Positions 48,101-60,100 of a DNA stretch of 64,000 nucleotides are shown in pieces (position 1 is the first letter of the stretch; each line of letters starts with the position of its first letter). Under the pieces are notes generated by a model. It worked only from the letters and a program-made list of their open reading frames with translations, did not search any database and was not told the DNA's origin. This DNA comes from Sinohyriopsis cumingii. Lineage: Eukaryota; Mollusca; Bivalvia; Unionida; Unionidae. The stretch is from NCBI GenBank assembly GCA_028554795.2, contig CM068825.1:97829451-97893450 (forward strand). The letters are read 5' to 3'. Both the position numbers and the translations under genes were made by a program.

Positions 48101-51100
48101 AATAGTCACTTGAAACTACTGCTTTTGAAAATTTTCACCTCAGGTGAATAAATATTGATGAAATTCTAATATAATTTTACTATTAAAAAAATAGCAACAC
48201 TTTTCTTATATTGCTTCACTACAGTTGCTGTATAACATAAAACGTCAACCCTGAAAATCAGTGACAGTTGAACATTGACAACTGTTTCCATACCAGAATG
48301 CCTCATTTCCGTATGATCAAAATACTGAATACAATGATTAGTTTTTGTTATTTATAGACTTGGATATACCCCTCCCCCAACCCCAGAGTCATAATTTGCT
48401 TTAGATTGGGATACACAAATTTGCTTCTTCAGTTGTTTTTCTTTGATCATGTGTGAATTTTTTTGTGGCTAGGAATTCTGTAGAAAGCAATGGTATTTAT
48501 AACCATCAAATTATCAACAATAAGAAAATTGACTACAGAATATAAAATTTGTTTTTCTGTATTTCCACCTTCCTCTCTGATTATAAAAGATCAATGTTTT
48601 CCTTTATTACTACACTGTATTCAAACAAAAATGGACAATGTCTCAAATCAATACAACTTTACATTCTGGGTGTGTTTGGGTAAAATGACTCTACAGCAAC
48701 TATTTTGTCCCAATCATCCAAAAGCATGGAGCCCTTAAGTGATTGCAAATAAATATTAAACAAATTACAACACAGCCGAAACTTATATTAGGTTCAATGA
48801 ATAAACACATTATTTCATATTAAGGACTTGTTATCAAAAGATGCTCTAACCACATAGGCCACAAGAGGTCTGAAATGAATGCAAGGATACAGTCGTACAT
48901 ACACACATGCTTGTATAGACTGGCAGAATTACATATTTCCAATAAAGAACAAGCTATTAAGTACCAAGTAGCTAATACCCCCAATACGTACCTGTGGATA
49001 GCCTTTGAGGCACTAGGAATGCACTGCATGGCCTTGAGGATAGGGATACCTTCATAAACCTATTAAGCTGTTAAGGACTCTCATTAAAAAAATATCAGGT
49101 TTTATTGTTTTATATTTATGTGTAAGGTATTAATTTAGACTCACGGTTAGTGGTTAATATCAATACATTAAAAATATCAATGAAATGCAATAAGTATGGG
49201 ATGAGGCAATTCAAATAACCTGTCGTTATAACCTTTATAACCAATTCTATGTCATTAGAGATGCACATGTCATCATTAGGAATAAATCAGATGAAAATAA
49301 TATCTTCATGCATGAACAACATTAGATTTGCAATTAGCATGCATTTTCTAATATACAACATGGGAAACAAAACTCTAGTTTATTAGTTTAAAATCTTATT
49401 TATTTCAAATACTGCCACAAGATGTTTGCTTGGTACTTCTAACTTTTGGTTAAAAAGATTTATACCAGACCATATAAAATAAACAATGAACAGATGAATG
49501 TGTAATTAATGAACTTCAATTCAATTATAAAAACATAAACAGTAGATTTCACATTGGACTTCTGTTAAACCAGAAAAGCCAATGGTCAACTACTGGGGGT
49601 CGGGGTTAAGGTGCATGGAAGCTTCAGAAATAAACGCATCTTCTCCATCTTTCTATGAAACCATTAAAAATATAAATTTGAAATGCTCTACAGCACTTAG
49701 TATTTAAGGCATAGAAGTGTAGGACAAGAGTTACTTAAGTTGGGGCAGTGAATTAGGTGAAGGCAAGCATTAACCTACAGAGCTGAAGGTTAGAGTAACA
49801 AAGTGATGGTAGAATCCAAGTTGGACTTGTAATGAAAGTGAAGTGAGATGGTGTAGTAGCAACTCAATGTTACTGAAGTAATATACTTTTATATAAATTT
49901 CTGAAGGAAAATATTTAAATGTTTCTCAGAATTATCTACAGCATCCTGATTTTAATTCCCTTAAGTTAAAGAGGGTAATCACAGTGATAATTCACTGAAG
50001 TGAAATCATATCAACCAGTACTGTAACAGACATCACCTCAAGAATAATTAATTCTGGAATTCCCTGTAATGTCAAACAAACATATCAAATTTCAATAGGA
50101 ACTAAATGTAGATCTAACATGCCTTTAGACATTTTAAATATGTACTATTTTAACAACGAAACCCAATGCTTGAATTCCATCTGCAACAATCACTGGAGAA
50201 AATAACAGTCACGCTCATCATTACATTTATGTGTCACTATTGATAGGAAAATGTCATGTAATCAGAGGGCAATCAATCACCTCTACTTTCATTCTGTCAA
50301 ATATAAACATTAAGATACTGAAAATAAATTCAGACTGGAGTGATTTTGGCCTTGTTTTCCAAGTTAAGATATTTTTTGCATTCTTTTATCTGCCAATGTG
50401 GGTGCATGAGAAAGCTGGCCACTAGCTTTCAGTGAGTTGGTGGTTTCACGGGTTCATCCTCTACCAATTATACTGGCTGCCATGGATATCCTATTGTGGA
50501 AGAAATTCCGAGAGTTTGGTAAAATTGGAGCCATATAAGTTGAAATAATCATCTTAAACAGTGTCATCCAAGCATTAAAGTCCCAAAGAGAATATCCATG
50601 TATGACAAGAAACTTTTACGTTATTCACTTTCACAAGTTGTATGCTATTTCTATAAAAGCATCTGCAATTTTGTCGAATTTGTTAAGTTTTAGAAGTAAT
50701 TCATGCTCTTTTGTTGTTTTTACTGTTTATGCACTGTGAAAAAAAGATTACAATAATAGTTTCTGATTAACAATTTGTGGATGGCAATCGTGATTTCTAT
50801 AAATCATATGACCAAGAAAAGTCTCTGAAATCAGAGAGTGTGATTTGGATTTTTAATGTAGCTTTAAAAAAATTTCAGTCATATTGCTACGATATCTGCA
50901 GTGTGGCAGTTTATAGTGATGTCTAGCACTGGGGCATCATGCTGCAGACATGTAGTATGATGTCCCAACCAGTCATATTATCCTGACACCAGGCTGACCA
51001 GTCCTAACACTAATCTCTTAATGCTGAGCACCAAGTGAGGCAGCTGTCAGTACCATTTTTGTAAGTCTTTGGTATGACTCGGCCGAGGATCGAACCCACG

Positions 51101-54100
51101 ACCTCCTGCATCTGAGGTGGACGCTCTAACCACTAGGCCACCAGAGCGGTCTGAAATTAGAGAAATAATCCTGAAATAAATTAATGATGCAAGCGCAAAA
51201 GACTTATATTTGTGAATGATTTCACCTAACTCTGAATGCTGAGACAATATAATTGTGGCAAAACTGAACCTCTATAAATATGAAGGTAAAATAATCATAT
51301 GGACTGGAACAATATTCTTTAATTTTACTACAACTGTGAAAAATCATTTTAATGCAGGATCATAATGAATGAAAACATATGAATTTATTATCTGAGATCC
51401 AAAGTGCAATAACAAGATAAAAAGGTGGTAAATGTCCAGGATCAGACTTTTTATTTGTGGAACATTTTAAATTTTCAGATACTAGACTTCATGTGCTTTG
51501 ATGATTTTACTTAATTGTATGTTTGTGCATAACATTTGTACCACATGATTTCACAAGTTACAATTATACTGCTACTAAAGAGTAAAACTGGTAACCTCGT
51601 GGACAAAAATAACTACAGACCTATAGCTTTTATGACTATTATTTCAAAAATATTTGAATGCATCATACTGCAAAGATGTGAAGTCACAATCTCCGATAAT
51701 CAGTTTGGTTTTTAAAAGCAGTATTCAACAGATTTATACATACATGCCTTTAAGGAAACTGTCAGCTTTTATGTAGAACATGGCAGCCCAGTGTTTGCAT
51801 GCTTTTTAGATGCTAGCAAGGCATTTTATAGGGTCAATCACGGGACACTCTTTAAAAAATTGATTGATATTAAAATACCTGTCTACATAGTTCATACTTT
51901 AGTTAACTGGTATGGCAAACAGTTGTACTGTGTGCAATGGGGAAGTGTATTATCCAGTGCTTTCCATGTAACAATGGTGTCAGGCAGGGGGGTATTCTTT
52001 CCCCTTTGTTATTTAACATATAAATAGATGAGTTAAATCGTAAGCTCGGTCAGTGTTACGTGGGGTTATGTCTGCCACCAAATGTGTTGTTTCTTAAAAA
52101 TTTTAGTTTTGCTGATGATATGTCACTGATAAGTCCTTCTATCACAGGTTTATGGAAATTATGAAAGATATGTGAACAATACGCATTTGAGAATGATATC
52201 ATCTATAATACAAAAACATCAGTATGCATGGTCTTTCAGCCAATTTCTTTCAAATTATCATCTACTCCCCCTGTTATGTCTGTCAAGAGTTATACATATT
52301 TGAGTCACATTTTGAAATCCAACTGGTCAGATAATGAAGATATGATGAGACATTACCGATTTTTGTACTCAAACAAACAAGCATCTACGTAAATTTAAGA
52401 ATTGTTCATTGAATATCAAAATTTGATTATTCAAATCTTACTGCTGCACTTTGTATTGTGCTCCTCTGTGGACAAACTTTAGTGAATGTATGAAAAGAAA
52501 GCTAGTTATTGGTTATAATAATAGTCTTTGTTTTATATTGGGTCTTCCTAGGTGGAACAGTGCCACCAACATGTTTGTAAATTATAATGTATTCAGTTTT
52601 GATGAAGTAATGAGAAAGTATGTATTCTCAATGATGACAAGTATATCTAATAGTAAGAACTGTATATTGAAATCTCTTTGGATCTATGACATTCATTTAA
52701 ATTCTCATATTATTAGTAGATGGAACAAATTACTCTTTAAATGTGCCATTTAATTTCATTCGTAACGATGCATGGAACAACTGTTGCAGATGTATCTGTA
52801 TATTTGTATGTATATGTATGTTCTTTTTTGTTTACAATGCTTTTAATTTACATCTATATTTTAATTTTATAGAGGTATGAACTCTGTAGTCTGAAATAAA
52901 GAATTCTTATCTTATGTCACTGTGATATTATTATTATTATTATTATTATTTTATTATTAAGGATACAGGTACAACAAGTGCTTCTTGATATCCTATGTCC
53001 ATGACAAGTCCAATGCTTGACCCAATAGTCAACAGGGACAACAAGTGACCTGGGGAAAACATCACTGTACCAACCTGAAAAAAGTACAGAGGAATAATCA
53101 AGTATCAATATGTCAAGCAGAATAGCAATCACAGTGCAAAAAATTAACTCTTTAATAATAAAAAATACCATACAATGGTATGTGAACTCTATTGGACTAC
53201 ACAGATTTTATTTTATTATTCTTATTCTATTCTTCCTTACCACCACCAATACATGTTCTTATTTTTTTTTAAACCCGAGACAGTATATAACTAAGGGATT
53301 AGAAACCCTTATTATATTCTTCCTTACCACCACCAATACAAGTTCTTATTTTTTTTAAACCAGAGACAGTATATAACTATGGGATTGGAGATAGCTGCCA
53401 GATATTACCCCTTCCTTTTGACAAGTTGAGACTTAAGATCAAAGATACAATTTTGGGGTCAAATTGCACTCGGGCTAGAAACCTAGCAGTGCCTACCTAG
53501 GTGACAGGATGAAGTTAGCTGCTACATTATTCTGTCAAAAAGCAACTTGTAACTTCTACCTTTCCTTTATAAGTAGATTTTTTATTTTTATTTCATCATT
53601 ACCAAAAGAAATATCAATATTTCTCCTCAGTTCTGATATAATTATGTAATTTTATGATACATAATGACAAAGACCATGAGAAGATATCTTTTGATGAACT
53701 TTAAGTTAACACTGATTTTCAATTTGAAACTTTCAAATGGGTTCATTGAAGGAAATTATTGTGGTAAAAACTGTAGCAATGCATTTTTCACTTAGAGTAT
53801 ATAAAGGTACAATTTATTTATGTATCTTGCAAACAAAAAGGCATTACAAAAGCCATGGTACAAATGTTATATCTGAATTCAAAATTCTTCTTTTATGTCT
53901 CACTTTGTTCAAAGGTTTTGTCAAATAGTCCAAATAAATTACTACAGTCTAATGTCATATCTTTTAGTAACAAAAGGACACATCTATTTCTAATTATTTT
54001 AACAATGAAATACAGGAACAATGCAGTTTATAAAATATGTACCATAAATTAACTTCTCTGTCACCTTTAATAAAATAATTTCAACCTCAGACTGCCCTTG

Positions 54101-57100
54101 GAACCTCATTTAACCTCACAGTGCCCTTGGAACCTCATTTAACCTCACAGTGCCCTTGGAACCTCATTTGCAAAACAATAAGGAATGGGTGATAACAGGT
54201 TGACTAAACAGTTAGTTACCAATCCTCAATATGTTCATTTCATTAGTTAACTAAAGTAGTTCGAAACTCTCTGATTCTTCTGGAATAAGATTTAAATTGT
54301 TGACACTGCTGCATTACCATAATCTTCAAAATACGAGTATTTTTTAAACATTTAGCATCATTACAGTAAATATGATACTCTCTAATCATTTTATTTTGTG
54401 GGTTTTATCTTTAACTTAAATTTGTATATGTGTAGAAACATACAAGTGTTTTGCTGAAATTAGAAAATTAGTTACAGTCATTTATACAATTAAAAACAAA
54501 TTTAAGAATTTTGTGACAGGCTAAATTTATTTACATATTTTTCAAATAAAGAATGTGAAATACAAATTGATGATCAATTATTTGCTAAAATGTTATGTGC
54601 AAATACTGGTATGCTGAACTTTTGAATCAACTCACAGAGAAGTTGGATTCAACTGCAAACTACATAGATCACGATCTATTGTCACTTAATGTGCTGGCAG
54701 ATATCAGTCTATGCAGTTTCTTAAAACCAATCAGTAGAACAAACAACAGAGACCATGATCTGCTGGTACATTATGCGACAGCAGATCAGGGTTTAAACTG
54801 TTTGCAACTGGACCTTGTGTCTAAATCTGCAATTACCTCATAATGCTTTAAGAGCACCCTGGCTAGTATGTCTACCTCATAACACTTTAACACTTAAAGT
54901 GCTAGTCGCGACTAATGTCGCGCTGTCGGTCGATGTCTTATAGTGCTTATTGCAACTTAAGTCATTTTCCAGGTAAGCAACAATATACACATCCTATTAC
55001 TTCAACTAGCCATGACTGCTTGTAAAACTATATTTGATTGGTTTATAGAGACCCAGACCAAGCATTCTGTTGTACTTTACTATGCATTTTGCAAAGAAGT
55101 TTTACAAATACTCACTTTTGAGCACGTAGTACCTGGAAACAATTAAAATGGCTGACGCTGAATATGATGGTGATTTCTTGCAACAAATACTGGCTTCTGA
55201 TAGTGATGATGACAATGATTTTGAAGGATTTGAGGAGGATGAAATTACTGGAGCTGGCAAAGTGTTGATGGAAATACCCATGAGTGATTTTGAGCCAGGA
55301 ATTTATGTGGAACTGGAGTCTGATGTACATGCTGGCTTGACAAGAAAAGATGGAATGCCTGTCAGCCCCCCCCCCCCTTCACTGATAATTCAAAATTAAA
55401 TGTCGAGATGGCGAATAATGGACCTATGGACAATTTGAGACTTTTCTGATGACGAGTTATTGTATATGATAGTAGATCAAACAAATCGTTATGCAGATCA
55501 GAGAGTTCTTGGGGCAGACTTGAAGGAGAACAGAAGAAATGGCAGCCTGTCACACCCGAGCAGCTAAAACTCTTTTTCACATCGATTATAGCAATGGGTT
55601 TGGCACATAAATCTGATCTCGATTCCTACTTGGCTACTGATGATGTGATATCAGCCCCATACTTCAACAACAGAAAATGAGTTTGGGATAGATTTCTAGC
55701 TATTCTAAGCAATTTACACCTGGCAGACAATGAGAACAATCAAGGTGACCATTTACACAAGATCCACCCAATGATTGAAAAAAATAAAGCATTTGCTTAG
55801 GTTTATTCACCAGATATGAACCTCAGTTTTGATGATATTAGAATAAATAACAAGTGAAAATTTTCATGAACATTTATTACTGACTCTGGGGGTCTAAGCA
55901 TACCTCTGAGATTCAGGGACTGGATGTTTACAAACTGTTACCTTTTCTTTACCTGTGATTTTCACAAGTTAGATATAACATTGTAACAGTCATTACATGT
56001 ACATGGTTGAACTACTAAAGAATGTATAATATTTCTTAGATATATTTGAACTTTTCCAAATATAAAAAAATACACATGAAATATACTTGTAACTTGTCAT
56101 TTTACCTGTATTTGCACCTGTACATGCAAATATGTTAAACTTAAACATGTGCCTTGATGCTAATCCTAAAGTTTAGACATCCACCATCATTTTTCATATA
56201 GGGTTTGTGTATCTATTGTGTATATTTATTGAAATGCATGCAATTTAAAAACTAAGCAGTTTTCTTGTTTTTTCTAAGACAATTCACCACTGAGGGATCT
56301 CGTACTACAAAACAATATAGCACCATAGGGGTTAAGAGTACCCTGGTTAGTGTGTGTCTAAATGTACATTTACCTCATAATGCTTTAAGAGTACCCTGTC
56401 TAGTGTGTCTAAATGTGCATTTAATTTATAATGCTTTAAGAGTACTCTGTCTAGTGTGTCTAAATGTACATTCACCATATAATGCTTGAAGAATATCCTG
56501 GCTAGCATGTGTCTAAATGTGCAATTACCTCATAATGCTTGAAGAGTACCCTTGCTAGTGTGTCTAAATGTGCATTTACCTTATAATGCTTTAAGAGTAC
56601 CCTTGTTGGTGTGTCTAAATGTGCAATTATCTCATAATGCTTTAAGAGTACCCTGTCTAGTGTGTCTAACTGTGCATTCACCTTATAATGCTTGAAGAGT
56701 ACCCTGGCTAGTATGTGTCTAAATGTGCAATTACCTCATAATGCTTGAAGAGTACCCATGCAAGTGTGTGACTAAATGTGAATTTACCTCATAATGTTTG
56801 AAGAGTACCCTGGCTAGTGTGTGTCTAAATGTGGCAGGACATAATAGAGATTCACACACAACCATGCGTCTATCTTTGGGATTGACTAATAAGTGCCTGT
56901 AAAAGAAATAATGCATATAAGCAAACAAGTTCCACCAGTATCTCTGTGCAATATAAGAACAAAAGAGCATAATATAAATTAAATTTTAATTGCTGAATAA
57001 ACTGTGAATTTGTTCATAAGGACTAAAACCTGTGATATGTTTTGTTTCAAGCAGAATCAGCAATGTTGCCTTTTTCTTCTGAGTGATTCTCCCTCACACA

Positions 57101-60100
57101 GCATGTACATGACTTGGCTTCATGCAAAAAAAAATGCATATTAGTACTTCCAGTAATGAAAGAGTTCATTTTTCCACACTCCACATAACAGGAACAATGT
57201 CAATTGTATCTCCAACATCATTCTCTTTCTTCCTTAGCCAAGGCAATTTCTCTATCCAATCTGAACCCTACTGTCTTTACTTTGACCCCTGACCAGCATT
57301 TACTTTACCAGCCTCATTCTGAAGTTACATCCAAGACTTCCCTTGCATCCTGAACTAGTTTACATTTTCCAAATAAACATTGCAAAGAACACATACTCAT
57401 GACCATTTTAGATACTCAAAGGTAACTGAAAGTAATCCTGATATCAAAAACAGGGAATGTACACCAGTCTAACTGAATTTAACTGATAAGGATTGGTTGA
57501 TTAATAGCTCTCAGTTCACTCAGACATAATACCAAAATGTTTAATTTTTTTACTATCAAAACAAAACTCATTGGACATTATTAAATCAAAGGCAAAGTTT
57601 ACATCTTCCTCAATCAACAGACAACAATAGACTTAGATAAAGACAGCAGTAAATACAGAAACTTCAACAAAATTGTGGTATGTCTTTAATATGATCTAAA
57701 CGAAGCAACATGACTTCATATCCCCAATAATCCTCTACCATGCAATTAGGTGTCACACTGCTGAGGAATTACATAATGCAAGTAGGTTCTTCATAGCACC
57801 TGTTATGATATTTGCACATGTACTAACGGGGGGGGGGGGGGGGGGGGGGGGCAAACAACCAACCAATGCCTGAAAACGTGCGACCTTTTAAGTAGTATAT
57901 TTTAGAGGACACTACAACAAAAACACAGAAGAAACTCTATTAAAATAAGGTGTCCCAGGTACACAAGGGGTTGAAAATGTGTGTCTTGGCTGCTGACTGC
58001 ATTGTCCTGACTTAAGCCCTTGGGTCAAAAACAAACTCCCATCAGGAATTTATAATGTTTCAACTTTCACTTCTGGCAGATTTGCAGGTGATGTCTATAT
58101 AAACCAATGTCTTATTCCAAAAGAGGAAAAGTAAAGAAAAATAAAGACATAAAGATTTCATTTTACATGGTTAGACTTTTGTTGCATACATGTTATGCTA
58201 TTTAAAATATCATATTTAAACAAAAAGACCAACACTGTGTCAAATGCACGAGTCCCATAACAAATATATATGCACTAGGCCCATGGTAATATTGAACACT
58301 GCATATTATAGTACTGTCTTAAAATGAGTAATTTCATGGAACCAAAGCTTCATCTTACCTGAAATAAAGTACAAACAAAAAGTCTTTCAAGTTGTCATAA
58401 AGTTCTTCTTCTGTATTGTATTCCCAAATTTTCTTCATCTGCAAGCATGTAAAACACAATTTTTATGGTAGAATGTTATAACTATTGAGCTTAAAGTCTT
58501 TTACCATTACACTGCAATAACCACAAAAAAAAGTGTTACACTATTTCCCTGCATGAGCTGAATGCAACTCTTTCCTATGAAGCTTAGAAAGTTGCAACAT
58601 GAGACTGCAAACTTGATGTGATGTAAACTACCCTGCTTTGATTTACTTTAGAAGGGTGAAAGTCTGTTACCAGTAACTATTTTTCTATGAAGAACCAAAA
58701 AGCAAGCAATAAGACATGTATACATCTTTCACTTTTTAGCTGTTTGTGGCTAGTAGAGGAAACAGATAGAGGAAATTTAACTGGAACAGCCCAGATGAAC
58801 AAAATAAAATGAATTAAAACATTTGTCATGGCTAGCTTCTGAATTACAATGGGTGTACCTAGTGTAATTGGCTTCGCTTCAAATGATCTACCTAAATCTC
58901 AGTCCTCCACATTACAGTACATAAATCATCCACTCCCAAAAGATCTACCTAAATCTCAGTCCACCACCTTACAATACATAAACCATCCACTCCAAAATAT
59001 CTACCTAAATCTCAGTCCACATTATAGTACATAAACCATCCATTCCAAAAGGTCCACCTAAATCTCATTCTACCACCTTAAAGTACATAAACCATCCGCT
59101 CCAAAAGGTCTACCTAAATCTCAGTCTTAGTGGAATTGGCTCCATTCCAAAAGATATACCTAAATCTCAGTCCACCACATTACAGTACATAAACCAAAAT
59201 ACATGCATCATTTTTTGAGTCAATGGAAAAAAACAAGATCAATATGGCACAGAGATATATCAAGATTATTAGGCCTTGAAACATTTTTTCATATACAGTG
59301 TTGGCCATTGAGAGTGAGCTTGCAATTTTGGTCCTATGACCCACCCACCCCCACAAATATTGACTCTGTGCACACACTCATCCACCAGCACGCTTTTTCA
59401 CATGCAACTTCCACCCATGTCTGTGTTGGCACTAGCTATGTCCAAAGTTGCAAAAGGTGATAAAACTGTATGAACAATAATCCTTGTGTTATCTGACATA
59501 AGGTTAGTTTCTTTCAGTTTATTATCCAATAAATGTCTTGTTTATCTATTCTATTTTATTGAAACATGCAGTTGGGAAGAAGCACGCAAATTCAACACAA
59601 ATTTATTCAGTTTCTCAAGTCTTGGGACATAAGACCTAGGTGAAAAAAGTTTCATGATAAGTTCTGGGGAAAAATTGTATTATTTTGTCCTACCCCAGTT
59701 TATATGATAAATACTGAAGCCTCTTCTGATTACTTTTTACTTTTACAATTGGAATGAAATAAATAAAAAAAGGGTTCCCATTTAGGTGTGCATTATGGAA
59801 ATACAAAAATTACAGAAACATGTAAAATGCCATTTCGACAAAATAAGATTAAATAAGTACATAAGAAAGTTTGACACTATCCTGTCTTGTCATGCTTGTA
59901 TTTACACAGTATTTTACAATATACATTTTTTCAGGGCTACTATATCGGTATATAGAAATTAATGGAAAACAGTCAACATACGCCAAGTGAACTAAATCGA
60001 GCTAAAACAAACCATGAGAAAATCTAGGCCTCTTTTAAAAATGTAATTTTTATCATTCTAGCATATTTTTAAACAAAGTTACTTGTGATCCACAATATAC

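Noticed and set aside
56265..56489. A plus-strand ORF of 74 codons with internal repeats
   Set aside because: It is a translation of the exon-4-derived minisatellite on the wrong strand.
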